Part shown: in pieces, positions 26,425-37,182 of the stretch
Layout: every line of letters begins with the position of its first letter
How positions within the stretch are numbered: position 1 is the first letter of the stretch
NCBI GenBank assembly: GCA_964401935.1
Contig: CAYOAL010000032.1
Location: 12,077-76,076, forward strand
DNA: 64,000 nt
Source: JAPYTK01 sp964401935
GTDB taxonomy: Bacteria; Myxococcota_A; Polyangia; Polyangiales; Polyangiaceae
Direction: 5' to 3'
Notes under the pieces: generated by a model
The model's input: only the letters and a program-made list of their open reading frames with translations
Databases searched by the model: none
Told to the model about the DNA's origin: nothing
Translations under genes and position numbers: made by a program

Positions 26425-26470
26425 TGGGGGCGGTGCGGTTCTGATGGGGGCGGTGCGGTTCTGATGGGGG
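26411..26470 (+). repeat. Three perfect 20-bp direct repeats at a gene junction
   Basis: Three perfect copies of a 20-bp unit (26411-26430, 26431-26450, 26451-26470) plus six bases of a fourth. Each copy contains CGGTTCTGATGGGG, with a TGA stop overlapping an ATG. The first copy contains the stop of the upstream gene and the third supplies ATG 26464 of the downstream gene. Confidence 0.95.
26424..26464 (+). other. Two overlapping 6-residue mini-ORFs (stop-start relay)
   Basis: ATG 26424 and ATG 26444 each open a frame encoding MGAVRF followed by TGA. Each TGA overlaps the next ATG by one base (TGATG at 26422-26426, 26442-26446 and 26462-26466). The last ATG opens the lipoprotein gene. Seen directly; reinitiation of translation is inferred. 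Confidence 0.5.
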
Positions 26471-27186
26471 CGGTGCTTACTGAGATGCGGTCGTTCCTCG
26501 TCAGCTTGTCGGTGCTCGCCGCCGGATGCCACCTCATCGGCGGTGTCAGCGACGCAGTGTTCGTCCCGGACGACGAGGGGGCTGGCGGCGGCGTGGGCGG
26601 CGGCGCCGACGGTGGCGCGGGAGGGGTCCTCGTCGGGGGGGCCGGTGCCGGGGGGACGGCCGCGGGCGGCGCCGGTGGGGTGGGCGGCGGCAGCGGCCCA
26701 GGCGGTCAGGGAGGGATGGCAGCAGGCGGCGGCGGCGCGGGGGGCGGTCTCGTGTGCGGCGTCAACGCGCCGGGGCGCGGGGGCCCGTGCCCGGCCTCGT
26801 GCGACAGCTGCGACGGGACGACGTGTCAGCTCAGCTGCACGGACGCGTCGAGCTGCGCGGCGACGGCGCTCAACTGTCCGAACGGGTGGGACTGCGAGGT
26901 GCTCTGCGGCCCGGGTACCGACGCGTGCAACACGGCGACGTTGACCTGTCCGAGCGGACAGGGGTGCGCGGTGCGGTGCTCGGGGACCCGCGGCTGTCAG
27001 AATCTCTCGGTGACCTGCGGCGCCGGCACCTGCGACATCGTCTGCCAGTCGGGCACCCAGGTGTGCCAGGGGGCCTCGGTGGACTGTGGGGTCAACGACT
27101 GCGCGGCCTCATGCAGCGTGGGGGGACCCAAGCCGACGCTCGTCTGCGACAACGGGACGAGCTGCGGCTGCGAGCCGTGTTTGTGA
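26464..27186 (+). CDS. Gly-rich, Cys-rich lipoprotein
   Basis: From ATG 26464 (or ATG 26485) the protein has a short signal ending in VLAAGC, a clear lipobox, then about 60 residues of Gly/Ala spacer, and a Cys-rich C-terminal domain with about 22 cysteines arranged as repeating C-x-[GN]-x-x-C and T-C-x-x-G units of about 20 residues, which suggests a beta-helix of adhesin-like rungs. It is probably exposed at the surface. The upstream TGATG relay favours start 26464 and translational coupling with the TPR-PEGA protein. It has the same lipobox/Gly spacer/Cys-domain layout as the lipoprotein at 57743-58339. Confidence 0.85.
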   Translation: MGAVLTEMRSFLVSLSVLAAGCHLIGGVSDAVFVPDDEGAGGGVGGGADGGAGGVLVGGAGAGGTAAGGAGGVGGGSGPGGQGGMAAGGGGAGGGLVCGVNAPGRGGPCPASCDSCDGTTCQLSCTDASSCAATALNCPNGWDCEVLCGPGTDACNTATLTCPSGQGCAVRCSGTRGCQNLSVTCGAGTCDIVCQSGTQVCQGASVDCGVNDCAASCSVGGPKPTLVCDNGTSCGCEPCL

Positions 27187-27243
27187 GTCGAGCCGCTGGC
27201 GGAGGGCGTCGTGGTCGTCAGCGCGCCGGCGGGGGCCACCTGG

Positions 27244-28134
27244 CTATTGGATCTGGTAGGTGATGGTGACGGGGGCGCCAGCGCGCTGAACGCGGAGCTG
27301 GACGCGCGAGGCGGCCTTGGTGCTCTCGTAGGCCTGAAAGAGCTGCTCGGGGCTCGAGAGCGTGATGCCGTTCATCGTCTGCAGCTCGTCTCGCGTCCGG
27401 AGTCCGAGCTCGTGGACGCGGGAGTCTTGTCGCACGACGCCGAGCTTCAGCGCGGTCACCCGGTCTCCGCTGCGCACCGGTGTCATGCGGACGCCGCTGA
27501 GGAGCTGCGACTCGGCGCCGAGGACGGCGTCCAAGGTGGCTCGGTCGAGGGAGTACTCGGTGTCCGAGATCTTCTTGATCGCGCCAGCCGGATCGCCCGA
27601 CTCCGAGGAGGGCTCGACGTCGCTGGAGGAGAGCGACGTGGGCCCCATGGCGAGGAAACATCGTCTGCCGCCCTCCTTGAGGTAGACGCGATCCCAGGCG
27701 AGCGACTCGAGCTCGAACGCGCCGAACTTGTCGCCCACGCGGCGGAGCTGGGTGCCGCCGGTGCCGTCAGCGATGGCCGCGAAGGCCCACGCCGGGTCGT
27801 CGTTCTGCGCGATGAGCACGACGCGACCGCTGTTGCACGCCGCGATCCCGCGCTCGTCGGTACCGGGCTCGTTCGCCGGCTCCTCGAGCGCCTTGGGATC
27901 GATGGGCGCCGCCGTGGAGTCGAACGGGTTGCGCTCGAGGATGGGCGCGGCGTCGGCGTCCTCCACGGGGGGTAGGGCCGCCGCGGCGGTGGTGCCAACG
28001 GGGGGCTCCGGCGCGTCGCCGATGCTCGCCGAGATGAGCGAGCCGATGGCCGACGCCTGAAAGTATGCAGCGACGCCCAGCATCGCGCACACGATGACGG
28101 GGAAGTAGCGCTTGGCGTCGGCGTCGATGCTCAT
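27244..28134 (-). CDS. gspC: Type II secretion system protein GspC
   Basis: The 296-residue protein has a single N-terminal membrane helix (about 10-35), then the GspC signature ERNPFDS, an HR domain (about 95-165; VVLIAQNDDPAWAFAAI, GDKFGAFELESLAWDRVYL) and a C-terminal PDZ-like domain (about 200-296; VRQDSRVHELGLRTRDEL). GspC links the inner-membrane platform to the GspD secretin and helps choose substrates. Start ATG 28134 has GGAG six bases upstream; ATG 28146 is in frame. No other gsp gene is in view, so the gene is separated from any GspD-N cluster. The stop lies 57 bases from the convergent lipoprotein gene. Confidence 0.9.
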   Translation of the reverse strand: MSIDADAKRYFPVIVCAMLGVAAYFQASAIGSLISASIGDAPEPPVGTTAAAALPPVEDADAAPILERNPFDSTAAPIDPKALEEPANEPGTDERGIAACNSGRVVLIAQNDDPAWAFAAIADGTGGTQLRRVGDKFGAFELESLAWDRVYLKEGGRRCFLAMGPTSLSSSDVEPSSESGDPAGAIKKISDTEYSLDRATLDAVLGAESQLLSGVRMTPVRSGDRVTALKLGVVRQDSRVHELGLRTRDELQTMNGITLSSPEQLFQAYESTKAASRVQLRVQRAGAPVTITYQIQ

Positions 28135-28286
28135 CCGAGGCTCCATGATGGCATGACCGGCCGCGACTTTCTCTCGCAGCCTGCGCGCCACGACTGCGTG
28201 GCTCCCGCCTCGAGCGAGCGCACGGCTTGGGAGAACCGCTCGTCGTGCGAATCGATCTTCGGGGGCCACATGTTGCACGAGGAGGT

Positions 28287-29248
28287 TCACGAGGTGCGTC
28301 GGCTGCGGAGCCGGTCGAGCCCGACCGCGAGCACGATGATGGTGCCGGTGAGGATCTCCTGCACCCAGTTGGGGACACCCACGTGGGTGCAGCCGGTCTT
28401 GATGACGGTCATGAGCAAGGCGCCGAGGATGGCGCCCGCGATCGAGCCTTGTCCCCCGGAGAGGGAGCCTCCTCCGATGACGACGGCCGCGATCACCTCG
28501 AGCTCGAGCCCGATCGAGTCGGTCGGGTCGCCGACGGTGAGGGTGGCGAACTCCATGACGCCCGCGAGGCCGGCGAGCACTCCGGCGAGGGCGTAGACGA
28601 TCACCGTGACCCGGGGGACGGCCACGCCACAGAGCTCGGCGGTGCGCACGTTGGACCCGATGGCCACCACGTGGCGGCCGAGACGCGTGTAGTGGAGGAG
28701 GCCAGCGGCCGCGATCGCGAGCAGGAGCGCGATCCACACCCCAGGGGGGAGGAGCACCCAGCCGAGCTCGTCGGGGAGCACCGCCATGAGCTCGTCGAGG
28801 CCTTGGGCGTCGGCGTCCACCTTCTGCTCGTCGGCGAGGCCTTTGGCGACGCCGCGCAACAGGCTCATGGTGCCGAGGGTGACGATGAACGGCGTGATGC
28901 GGAGCCACGCGACGAGCACGCCGTTGGCGAGACCGCACATCCCAGCGACGGCCGCCCCGACGAGCACGGCGGCGAGGGGGCCCTCTCCGCTCTCGAGGGC
29001 GCGCGCCACCACCACCGTGGTGAGCGCGACGACGGAGCCGACCGACAGATCGATGCCACCCTTGACCATCACCAAGGTCATCCCCACCGACGCGATGGCC
29101 ACCACCACGGTCTGGCGTGCCATGGTCTCGAGGTTGACGAACTGCGCGAAGGTCTCCGGTGTGAGGGCCGCGAAGAGGGCGTAGACCGCGACGAGGGCGG
29201 CGAGGGGGCCGACCCACGGCAGGCGGAGCCAGGCGCGCAGCGTCGGGC

Positions 29249-29252
<4 letters not shown>
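28287..29252 (-). CDS. Sugar ABC transporter permease (system 2)
   Basis: The 321-residue RbsC-family permease has the hallmark VKGGIDLSVGSVVAL and a late GGGSLSGGQGS loop. Its start ATG overlaps the upstream ATPase stop (ATGA). It is paralogous to the permease at 21541-22545 but clearly diverged. Last gene of the three-gene importer operon. Confidence 0.93.
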
Positions 29253-30762
<1,510 letters not shown>

Positions 30763-30766
<4 letters not shown>

Positions 30767-31776
30767 TCGTCGAGCCACTGGCCGAGATCGGGGTGGAGGA
30801 GCGTCTGGATGTTCGGGTCGCTCAGGTTGGTCTTGGTCACGAGATTCGACCCGGTGTCGATCGTCTTTTCTACGGTCTCGCCCCGCCGATGGGCCACCAA
30901 CGTCTTCACCCCGAGGTAGCCCATGGTGAACGGATCTTGGAGGACGAGCGCGGAGAGCTTCCCGTCCGAGAGGGCCTTGATGAGCTTGTCGGAGGCGTCG
31001 AAGCCGATGAACTTGACCTTGCCAGCGAGGCCGAGCTTCTCCAAGGCGAGCAACATGCCGAAGGTGGTCGACTCGTTGGGGCAGAACACGCCGCTCACCC
31101 CTCCGTCGGCCGCCTTCTGGGCGATGAGGAGCTGCTCGGACGCGGTGAACGCGCTCTCGGTGGTGGCGCCGCCGTATTGGTTGCTGCTCACCACCTCGAT
31201 GCCGCTGGCTCCCTCGAGCGCGCCGAGGAACCCCTTCTCGCGCTCGGTGGTGCTCGCCGAGCCCACTTGATAGCGCAGCACCACCACCTTCCCGCCGCCG
31301 CCCTGGAGCAGCTCGACCATGTGTTTACCGGCGAGGGCCCCGGCCTTCTCGTTGTCGGTCGCGACGAAGCTCGCGTGATGGTCTTCTTGGAGTGAGGAGT
31401 CGAAGATCACGACGGGGATCTTCGAGCGCGCGGCGTCCTTCACCGGCTTGACGAGCGCCTTGTCGTCGAGCGGCGCGAGCACGATCCCATCCACGCGCTG
31501 GGCGATGAAGCTCTGCACGAGATCGATCTGCTGCTTGCGGTCGTCCTCTTTGAGTGGACCCTTCCACACGATCTCGACGTCGAGCTCGCGCGCGGCCTTC
31601 ACCGCGCCGGCGTGCACGCTCTTCCAGAACTCGTGGGTGGTGCCCTTCGGGATGACGGCGATCTTCAGCTTCTTGTCTGCCGAGGCGTCGACCCCCGCGG
31701 CGCCACCGCCCTTGTCGCACGCGGCGGCGAAGAGGAGCGTCGAGAAGAGGGCCAGCCACAGCCACAGGCGTCGCAT
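30763..31776 (-). CDS. Sugar ABC transporter substrate-binding lipoprotein (system 2)
   Basis: From ATG 31776, 337 residues: signal ending in LFAAAC (lipobox), then a type 1 periplasmic-binding fold with IAVIPKGTTHEFWKSV, VDGIVLAPLDDKAL, IPVVIFDSSL and FVATDNEKAGALAG. This wording is typical of RbsB/xylose-type proteins. First gene of the operon, the reverse of system 1 where the binding protein is last. No clear ribosome binding site. Substrate unknown. Confidence 0.92.
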
Positions 31777-31962
31777 CGGAGGTTTGTTGGCACGTCCGCT
31801 CCTCGGAGCCAAGCAGAGGTCCAGCCCGTGAGGCGCGGCGAGGCCCACGCGCTGCGCGTTCAATGGTGGCGGACTTTCACCGCCTGAGCGGTCTCGCTTT
31901 CAACGGAGGGCGTCGTGGCCGTATCGTCGCGGTTGGGGCTCGGCATCTCGGCGGGAGTGGCG

Positions 31963-32763
31963 ATGAGACTGCGTGGCGTGACTTTGGTGCTTGGGCTGGT
32001 CGTTGGGTGCAACTTCGTCACCGGCGCCGACGATCTGATGATCGCCGCCGACGACGAGGAGTCGGAAGCGACGAGCGCCAGCGGGGGCGCGGCCTCGAGC
32101 GGGCCCACCACCGGTGGAGCGTCGGGCTCGACCACGAGCACCGGCTCGGGCCCCGACACGACCGTGGGGGCGGGGGGGGCGAGCACCACCTCCACCGGCG
32201 CCGGGGCCGACGACGCGACGACCTCCTCGAGCGCCACCTCGTCGAGCGCGACGGGCAGCACGGGCTCGGGCGCGGGCTCGACGTCGAGCAGCACCGGGGG
32301 AGGGGAGAACTGTGGGGGCGCCGGCGCCGGAACCACGCCCCTCGACGCGGAGGAGCAGGCGTTCCTCGCGACGCTCAACGACTACCGCGCGCAGAACGGG
32401 CTCGGGCCCCTGAGCGCGTGCGTGTCGCTCAACCGCGCCGCCCAAGGCCACAGCGAGGACATGCGCGACAACAACTACTTCGACCACACCGGGTTGAACG
32501 GGAGCTCGCCGTGGGACCGCGCGTGCGACGCGTGTTTCGACCTCGGCTGTGGTCCGTCGACGGCCATGGCCGAGAACATCGCCGCGGGAAACAGCGGCGC
32601 TGCGGGCACGTTCACGCAGTGGCGCAACTCACCGGGGCACAACACCAACATGCTCGGGTCGAGCTTCACGATGATCGGCATCGGGCGCGCCACCGGCGGC
32701 GGCACCTACGGCACCTACTGGACGACGGTGTTCGCGGGCAACCAAGAGCCGTCCTGCTTCTGA
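31963..32763 (+). CDS. CAP-domain (SCP/PR1) lipoprotein
   Basis: The 266-residue protein starts at ATG 31963 after GGGAG. Signal ending in LVVGC is a good lipobox. A Ser/Thr/Gly spacer of about 85 residues leads to a CAP domain: LNDYRAQNGLGPL, HSEDMRDNNYFDHTG, and NSPGHNTNMLGSSF, with the two conserved histidines and acidic positions of the family. CAP proteins are secreted and may bind lipids or act as proteases; function here unknown. Four cysteines around CDACFDLGC may form a local disulfide pair. Confidence 0.9.
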   Translation: MRLRGVTLVLGLVVGCNFVTGADDLMIAADDEESEATSASGGAASSGPTTGGASGSTTSTGSGPDTTVGAGGASTTSTGAGADDATTSSSATSSSATGSTGSGAGSTSSSTGGGENCGGAGAGTTPLDAEEQAFLATLNDYRAQNGLGPLSACVSLNRAAQGHSEDMRDNNYFDHTGLNGSSPWDRACDACFDLGCGPSTAMAENIAAGNSGAAGTFTQWRNSPGHNTNMLGSSFTMIGIGRATGGGTYGTYWTTVFAGNQEPSCF

Positions 32764-32776
32764 GGCTGTGTTTCCT

Positions 32777-32798
32777 GGAGGGTGCTGCCGCACCCTCC
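32777..32798 (+). terminator. Perfect 9-bp hairpin after the CAP lipoprotein gene
   Basis: GGAGGGTGC (32777-32785) and GCACCCTCC (32790-32798) enclose a TGCC loop, 14 bases after the stop. A C-run, not a T-run, follows. Confidence 0.5.
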
Positions 32799-32900
32799 CC
32801 CCACGCTGCGCGCGGGGCCCCCCACCCACCGTGTTGCGCTTCTCGCCCCAACGCCCAAGCGCGCTCGGCGAGAGGCCGGTGTTCCCGGGTCGGATCTCGA

Positions 32901-33560
32901 TCAGAGGAAGAAGACGCGCGCGAAGATCACCGCGTTGGTGTGGGCGGCAAAGCCGGTTTGATCGTTGCCACCGGGATCGGGGCCGGGATCGACCGAGATG
33001 TCCTCTTCGCCGAGGTACATGAAGTTGATCTGGGCCTCCGCGCCGAGGCTGAAGTTCTCGCTGAAGAAGTATTCGCCACCGAACGCCGGACCGGCCGCGA
33101 AGTTGATGGCGGTCCGGGTCGTCTCGACGGAGCCGGCGCCCATGGCCTCCGGTCGCTCCTGGACCTGAGAGACGATCTGCGGCCCGAGCCGCGCCCCGAG
33201 GGTGCCTTGCGCGTCGTCGCCGATGCCGAACATCCAGAAGATCCCGGCCCCCAGCTTCACCGTGGTGGAGGTGTCGGAGTTGGTGTCGGTGCCCTGATTG
33301 TAGTGGAAGAAGCCCACCTCCGGCTCGATGCGGACGACCCCCGCGATGTCGAGCGGGATGACGAGCGAGCCGCCGCCGAACGGGCCCGCGAAGATCGTGC
33401 TGCCGCCGACGATCACCGGTGAGAGCAGGCTCAGCCCGGCGCCGATCCCGATCTGGAAGTCTTTGGTGGAGGTGTGGGCGGTGCCGGTCTCTTGGGCGCG
33501 GGCCTCGAGGCTGGTGGCGCCGATGGCGAGGGCGATGGCGACGGGGATGAGCGTGCGCAT
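32901..33560 (-). CDS. Outer-membrane beta-barrel-like protein
   Basis: The 219-residue protein has a signal peptide (cleavage after about EARAQ) and alternating hydrophobic strands rich in Gly and aromatic residues. It ends in a terminal Phe-Phe-Leu (VIFARVFFL), as in outer-membrane barrels recognised by the BAM complex. Length suits an 8-stranded barrel (OmpW/OmpX class). Function unknown. Likely transcribed after the SNF2 gene in the same direction, but 106 bases apart with GC-rich spacer. Confidence 0.75.
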   Translation of the reverse strand: MRTLIPVAIALAIGATSLEARAQETGTAHTSTKDFQIGIGAGLSLLSPVIVGGSTIFAGPFGGGSLVIPLDIAGVVRIEPEVGFFHYNQGTDTNSDTSTTVKLGAGIFWMFGIGDDAQGTLGARLGPQIVSQVQERPEAMGAGSVETTRTAINFAAGPAFGGEYFFSENFSLGAEAQINFMYLGEEDISVDPGPDPGGNDQTGFAAHTNAVIFARVFFL

Positions 33561-33666
33561 GGGTCTGGGTGTGCCCTATCAGCGGCGAGGGGGTCGGGCC
33601 CAGTTCTCGGCGAGGGCGGTGCTCCGTGGCGGGCGCCGCGCGAGCCCGCGCCCCCTCGGGGCCGCC

Positions 33667-36606
33667 TCAATCGAAGAGGGCCAAGAGGTCGTCGCGGGTG
33701 AGCTGGGCGGCGCGCCCAGCGCCGGTGAGGGCGGCGTCGGCGAGCGCGCGCTTGTGCTCCTGAAGGGCGAGGATGCGCTCCTCGACCGTCTCTTTGGCGA
33801 CGAGCCGGTACACCATCACCGGCCGCTCTTGGCCGATGCGGTGGGCGCGATCGGCCGCTTGATCCTCGGCCGCGGGGTTCCACCAGGGATCGAGCAAGAA
33901 GACATGGTCGGCGGCGGTGAGGTTCAGACCGGTGCCTCCCGCCTTGAGGGAAATCAGCAACACCGGCGGTCCGCCCGGGTCTTGGAAGGCCGAGACGACC
34001 GCGCCGCGATCGCGCGTCGAGCCGTCGAGGCGGAGGAAGGGGATGGCGGCGCCGGTGAGCTCCGGCTCCACCCGATCGAGGAGGCTCGTCCACTGCGAGA
34101 ACACCAACGCCTTGTGGCCCTCGGCGGCGATCTGCTCGAGGGCCAGCATCAAGCGGCGGATCTTGCTCGACGGCTTGGTGGAGGGCTCGGCGCCGGGGAT
34201 GAGGCGGCTGTCGCACGCGGCCTGTCTCAGGCGCAAGAGGGCCTCGAGCGCTTCCATCACGCCGCCGCCGGCGGAGAGCTGCGCCACGATGGTCTTCTTC
34301 GTCGCGAGAGACAGCGCCTCGTACACGTCGCGCTCGTGAGGCGCGAGCTCGCAGTGCAACACGACGTCGGTGCGCGGAGGGAGCTCGCGCAGCACGTTCG
34401 TCTTGGTTCGCCGCAACACGAACGGGCGGATCCGCTCGCGCAGGCGCACGAGCGCCTCTGGCTCGCCGCTCTCGATGGGGCGGGCGAGGCCGTCGCGAAA
34501 CTGGCTTCGCCCACCGAGGAGGCCAGGGTTGGCGAAGTGCATCTGGCTCCACAGCTCTTCGAGGCGGTTCTCCACCGGCGTCCCGCTCAGCGTCACGCGG
34601 AAGTCGGCGCGGAGACGATAGGCGGCCTGAGCCACCTGGCTGTCGGGGTTCTTGATGGCCTGCGACTCGTCGAGGATCACCGCGTCCCAGCGCAAGCCGG
34701 CGAGCGTGTCGATGTCGGCTCGCAACAGGGCGTAGGTGGTGAGCGTGACGTCGGCGTCGTCGTCGAGCGCGCGCCCGACGCCGTGATAGACCGCGTGGCG
34801 CAGCGAGGGACGAAACTTGCGGAGCTCGTCGGCCCAGTTGTGGACGACGCTGCGCGGGCAGACCACCAGCGTGCGGCCGTTGATGGTCGCGAGCGCTTGC
34901 AGCGTCTTGCCGAGGCCCATGTCGTCGGCCAACACCGCGCCGAGGCCGGCGTCGCGGAGGAAGCTCAACCAGTCGATGCCGAGGCGTTGGTAGTCGCGCA
35001 GCTCGGCGTGGAGGTCGTCGGGGAGGGGGGCGTGAGGGAGGCCTTCGTAGCCGGCGAGCAACGGCGTCAGCCGCTCGAGCTCGGGCAGCGGTGGGTGCTC
35101 GAGCTCGCGGCAGAGGGCGGCGAGCGCGGGGCGTGCGTGGCGCGCGACGGTGCCGTCGGTGGCGCGCGCGGCGAGGAGCTGCTCGATACGGTCTGCGTGG
35201 CGCGAGAGCCAATCGGTGGGCAGCTCGGCCCAGCCCCCGCCGAGCAGGGGAACCACCGCCTCTCCGGCGCGAAAGGCGTCGAGCACCGCCTTGGGGTCGG
35301 CCGTGCGCTCGCCGGCGCTCACCGAGAGCTCCAGACCGTCGGCCCGGATGTCCACGGCCACGCTGAGGGGAGCGGTCGGGTAGTGGTCGAGGTGCGCCGA
35401 GCCGTCGACCTCGCCGTGGTAGCTCCGGAGCTTCTTCGCGAGCTCGAGCGCGTCGCGGCCGGTCACCTCCACCCGCCGCCCGGGGACGAGCTCGAGCGCC
35501 TCCGCGAGCTGGGCGACGACGCGCCGCTCGGCGCGCGGATCGCGCTCGGGCACCGGGCCGCCGAGGTGCACCAGGTTGCCGCGCCCACGGTCGTCGGTGT
35601 CGACGCGCGCACAGGGCGGATCGCCGTACACGAGGAGGGGCAACACGCTGAGGGCGGCCCCCCGCTGCTCCACCTGAAGGAGCGCGTGGGGCGCGAGGGA
35701 GCGCTGCTTGTCGGGGAGGTGTCGGGCCTCGCTCACCACCTCGGCCTCGGCGCGGAGTCGCGGCAGCGTCTCGGAGATGAGCTCGGCGATGCGGTGACGC
35801 GGGTAGTGGGTGTCTCGGGGCAGCCGCTCGAGCTTCAGACCGACGATCTCGGCGAGGCCGACGGGGCGGAGCACCAGCGACGCGCCATCGCGCGCGAGCG
35901 CGAGGCCGGGAACGACGACGCGCTCGAAGGCGGACGGGGTCTCGAAGCGCACCACGGCGGCGCGGTGGGGTGCGTCGCGCACGATGGCGCGCGGGCCGAG
36001 CGGTTGCGGGCTCACCCGAATGGGCACGCCGTCGAGCTCCACCGAGGGGGCGTCGGAGAGCAGCGGCAAGAACGGCAGAAACGCGTCGAAGGTGTAGCTG
36101 CGCACGCGCTTGGCCAGGAGCAGGCGATCGATGGAGAGATCGATCTGGGTGGGGTCGACGGTGGGGGTGCCGTCGCGTTCGTCGAGCACGCCGGTGATCG
36201 AGCCTTGGAGGAGCGTCTTGCCCGCGTCCGACACGATCCAGCGCGTCAGCTGGAGCCGCTCGTCGTCCGTGACGAGGGCGTAGTGGAGGGTGCCGGCGAC
36301 GCGGCGCGACGAGGGGAGCTCGTGGCCTTCCTTGCGGGCCTTCCGCAGGGCGATGACGGCGGCGGCAGCGTGCTCACACGCGTCGGCGGTGCTGTTGCAG
36401 TCGCACACCCACTCTGCGTCGTCGAGGTAGAGCGTGACGGTGGGGGCCACCGTGGTGTCGGGCGTGCGCACCCGCAGCGTGGCGGCGTGCGGCTCCACGT
36501 CGAGCCCGTGGACCGCGTCGGTGCGCGCGAGCTCGATGCCCTTGGACCAGCTTCGCGGTGAGCATGCCTCACGGATGTCCTGAAACAGGTCGTCTAGGTC
36601 AGCCAT
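33667..36606 (-). CDS. SWIM zinc-finger SNF2-family helicase
   Basis: The 979-residue protein has an N-terminal SWIM zinc finger (C68, C70, C77, H79) and a long regulatory middle, then a SNF2/HepA ATPase in the C-terminal half with motif I ADDMGLGKT, motif II DESQ (for DEAH-type box), motif III LSGTPVENRLEELWSQ, motif IV-like VFSQWTSLLDRVE, motif V ISLKAGGTGLNLT and motif VI DRAHRIGQ. Such proteins are dsDNA translocases that remodel nucleoprotein. The SWIM-SNF2 arrangement is common in bacteria; targets are unknown. It is divergent from the FKBP gene with 41 bp between starts. Confidence 0.95.
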   Translation of the reverse strand: MADLDDLFQDIREACSPRSWSKGIELARTDAVHGLDVEPHAATLRVRTPDTTVAPTVTLYLDDAEWVCDCNSTADACEHAAAAVIALRKARKEGHELPSSRRVAGTLHYALVTDDERLQLTRWIVSDAGKTLLQGSITGVLDERDGTPTVDPTQIDLSIDRLLLAKRVRSYTFDAFLPFLPLLSDAPSVELDGVPIRVSPQPLGPRAIVRDAPHRAAVVRFETPSAFERVVVPGLALARDGASLVLRPVGLAEIVGLKLERLPRDTHYPRHRIAELISETLPRLRAEAEVVSEARHLPDKQRSLAPHALLQVEQRGAALSVLPLLVYGDPPCARVDTDDRGRGNLVHLGGPVPERDPRAERRVVAQLAEALELVPGRRVEVTGRDALELAKKLRSYHGEVDGSAHLDHYPTAPLSVAVDIRADGLELSVSAGERTADPKAVLDAFRAGEAVVPLLGGGWAELPTDWLSRHADRIEQLLAARATDGTVARHARPALAALCRELEHPPLPELERLTPLLAGYEGLPHAPLPDDLHAELRDYQRLGIDWLSFLRDAGLGAVLADDMGLGKTLQALATINGRTLVVCPRSVVHNWADELRKFRPSLRHAVYHGVGRALDDDADVTLTTYALLRADIDTLAGLRWDAVILDESQAIKNPDSQVAQAAYRLRADFRVTLSGTPVENRLEELWSQMHFANPGLLGGRSQFRDGLARPIESGEPEALVRLRERIRPFVLRRTKTNVLRELPPRTDVVLHCELAPHERDVYEALSLATKKTIVAQLSAGGGVMEALEALLRLRQAACDSRLIPGAEPSTKPSSKIRRLMLALEQIAAEGHKALVFSQWTSLLDRVEPELTGAAIPFLRLDGSTRDRGAVVSAFQDPGGPPVLLISLKAGGTGLNLTAADHVFLLDPWWNPAAEDQAADRAHRIGQERPVMVYRLVAKETVEERILALQEHKRALADAALTGAGRAAQLTRDDLLALFD

Positions 36607-36647
36607 GGCTTCTCGCTCGTTCGGGGTCCTGCTACCCAGGTCAGGTC

Positions 36648-37130
36648 ATGGCACAGGACACCATTTCTGCCGGGAAGTTGGTCGAGGTGAAATACACGAT
36701 GAGCACGACCGGGGGGAAGCTGCTCGACAGCTCGGGGGAGACGCCGGAGGCGTATCTTCACGGGCACGGCAACGTCGTGCCGGGGCTGGAGCGCGCGCTC
36801 ACCGGCAAGAAGGCGGGCGACAAGTTCACGGTGGAGCTCACCGCCCGCGACGCGTTCGGCTCTCGGAAGAAGAGCGCCGGGCCGCAGCCCGTGCCGCGGG
36901 CCACGTTCCCCCGCGACGCGGAGCTCAAGCCAGGCGTGCAGTTCAGCGCCGAGACCCCCAACGGCGCCCCGGTGACGCTGTTCATCACCAGGGTCGACAA
37001 GGAGGTGGTCTATGTCGACACCAACCATCCGTTCGCGGGCCTGACCCTCCGCTACGACGTGGAGGTCATCAGCGTGCGCGACGCGACCGACGCCGAGAAG
37101 CGCGCCGCGATCGTGAGCTCGGTGGGCTGA
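36648..37130 (+). CDS. slyD: FKBP-type peptidyl-prolyl isomerase, SlyD-like
   Basis: The 160-residue protein has the FKBP core split by an insert-in-flap domain, as in SlyD: VEVKYTM, LHGHGNVVPGLERAL, then DTNHPFAGLTLRYDVEV and VRDATDAEK at the C-terminus. SlyD isomerises prolyl bonds and chaperones unfolded chains in the cytoplasm. The metal-binding His-rich tail of E. coli SlyD is absent, so nickel handling is unlikely. Start ATG 36648 follows AGGTCAGGT. A hairpin follows the stop. Confidence 0.9.
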   Translation: MAQDTISAGKLVEVKYTMSTTGGKLLDSSGETPEAYLHGHGNVVPGLERALTGKKAGDKFTVELTARDAFGSRKKSAGPQPVPRATFPRDAELKPGVQFSAETPNGAPVTLFITRVDKEVVYVDTNHPFAGLTLRYDVEVISVRDATDAEKRAAIVSSVG

Positions 37131-37147
37131 GCTCCCGTGGGGGGCTC
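37129..37147 (+). terminator. GC hairpin at the SlyD-like gene stop
   Basis: GAGCTCCC (37129-37136) pairs with GGGGGCTC (37140-37147) over a GTG loop with one G-U pair. It overlaps the TGA. No T-run. Confidence 0.4.
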
Positions 37148-37182
37148 CCCGGAGCGGTGATCGGCGCGCCAGGCGCTCGCGG

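Noticed and set aside
28135..29217. Extension of the GspC frame into the upstream permease gene
   Set aside because: The frame stays open across the permease gene but in a shadow phase; GspC starts at ATG 28134 with its own ribosome binding site.
33328..36561. Forward reading frame opposite the SNF2 gene (about 1,080 aa)
   Set aside because: Antisense shadow of the helicase gene; low-complexity Val/Arg/Gly/Ala text without motifs.
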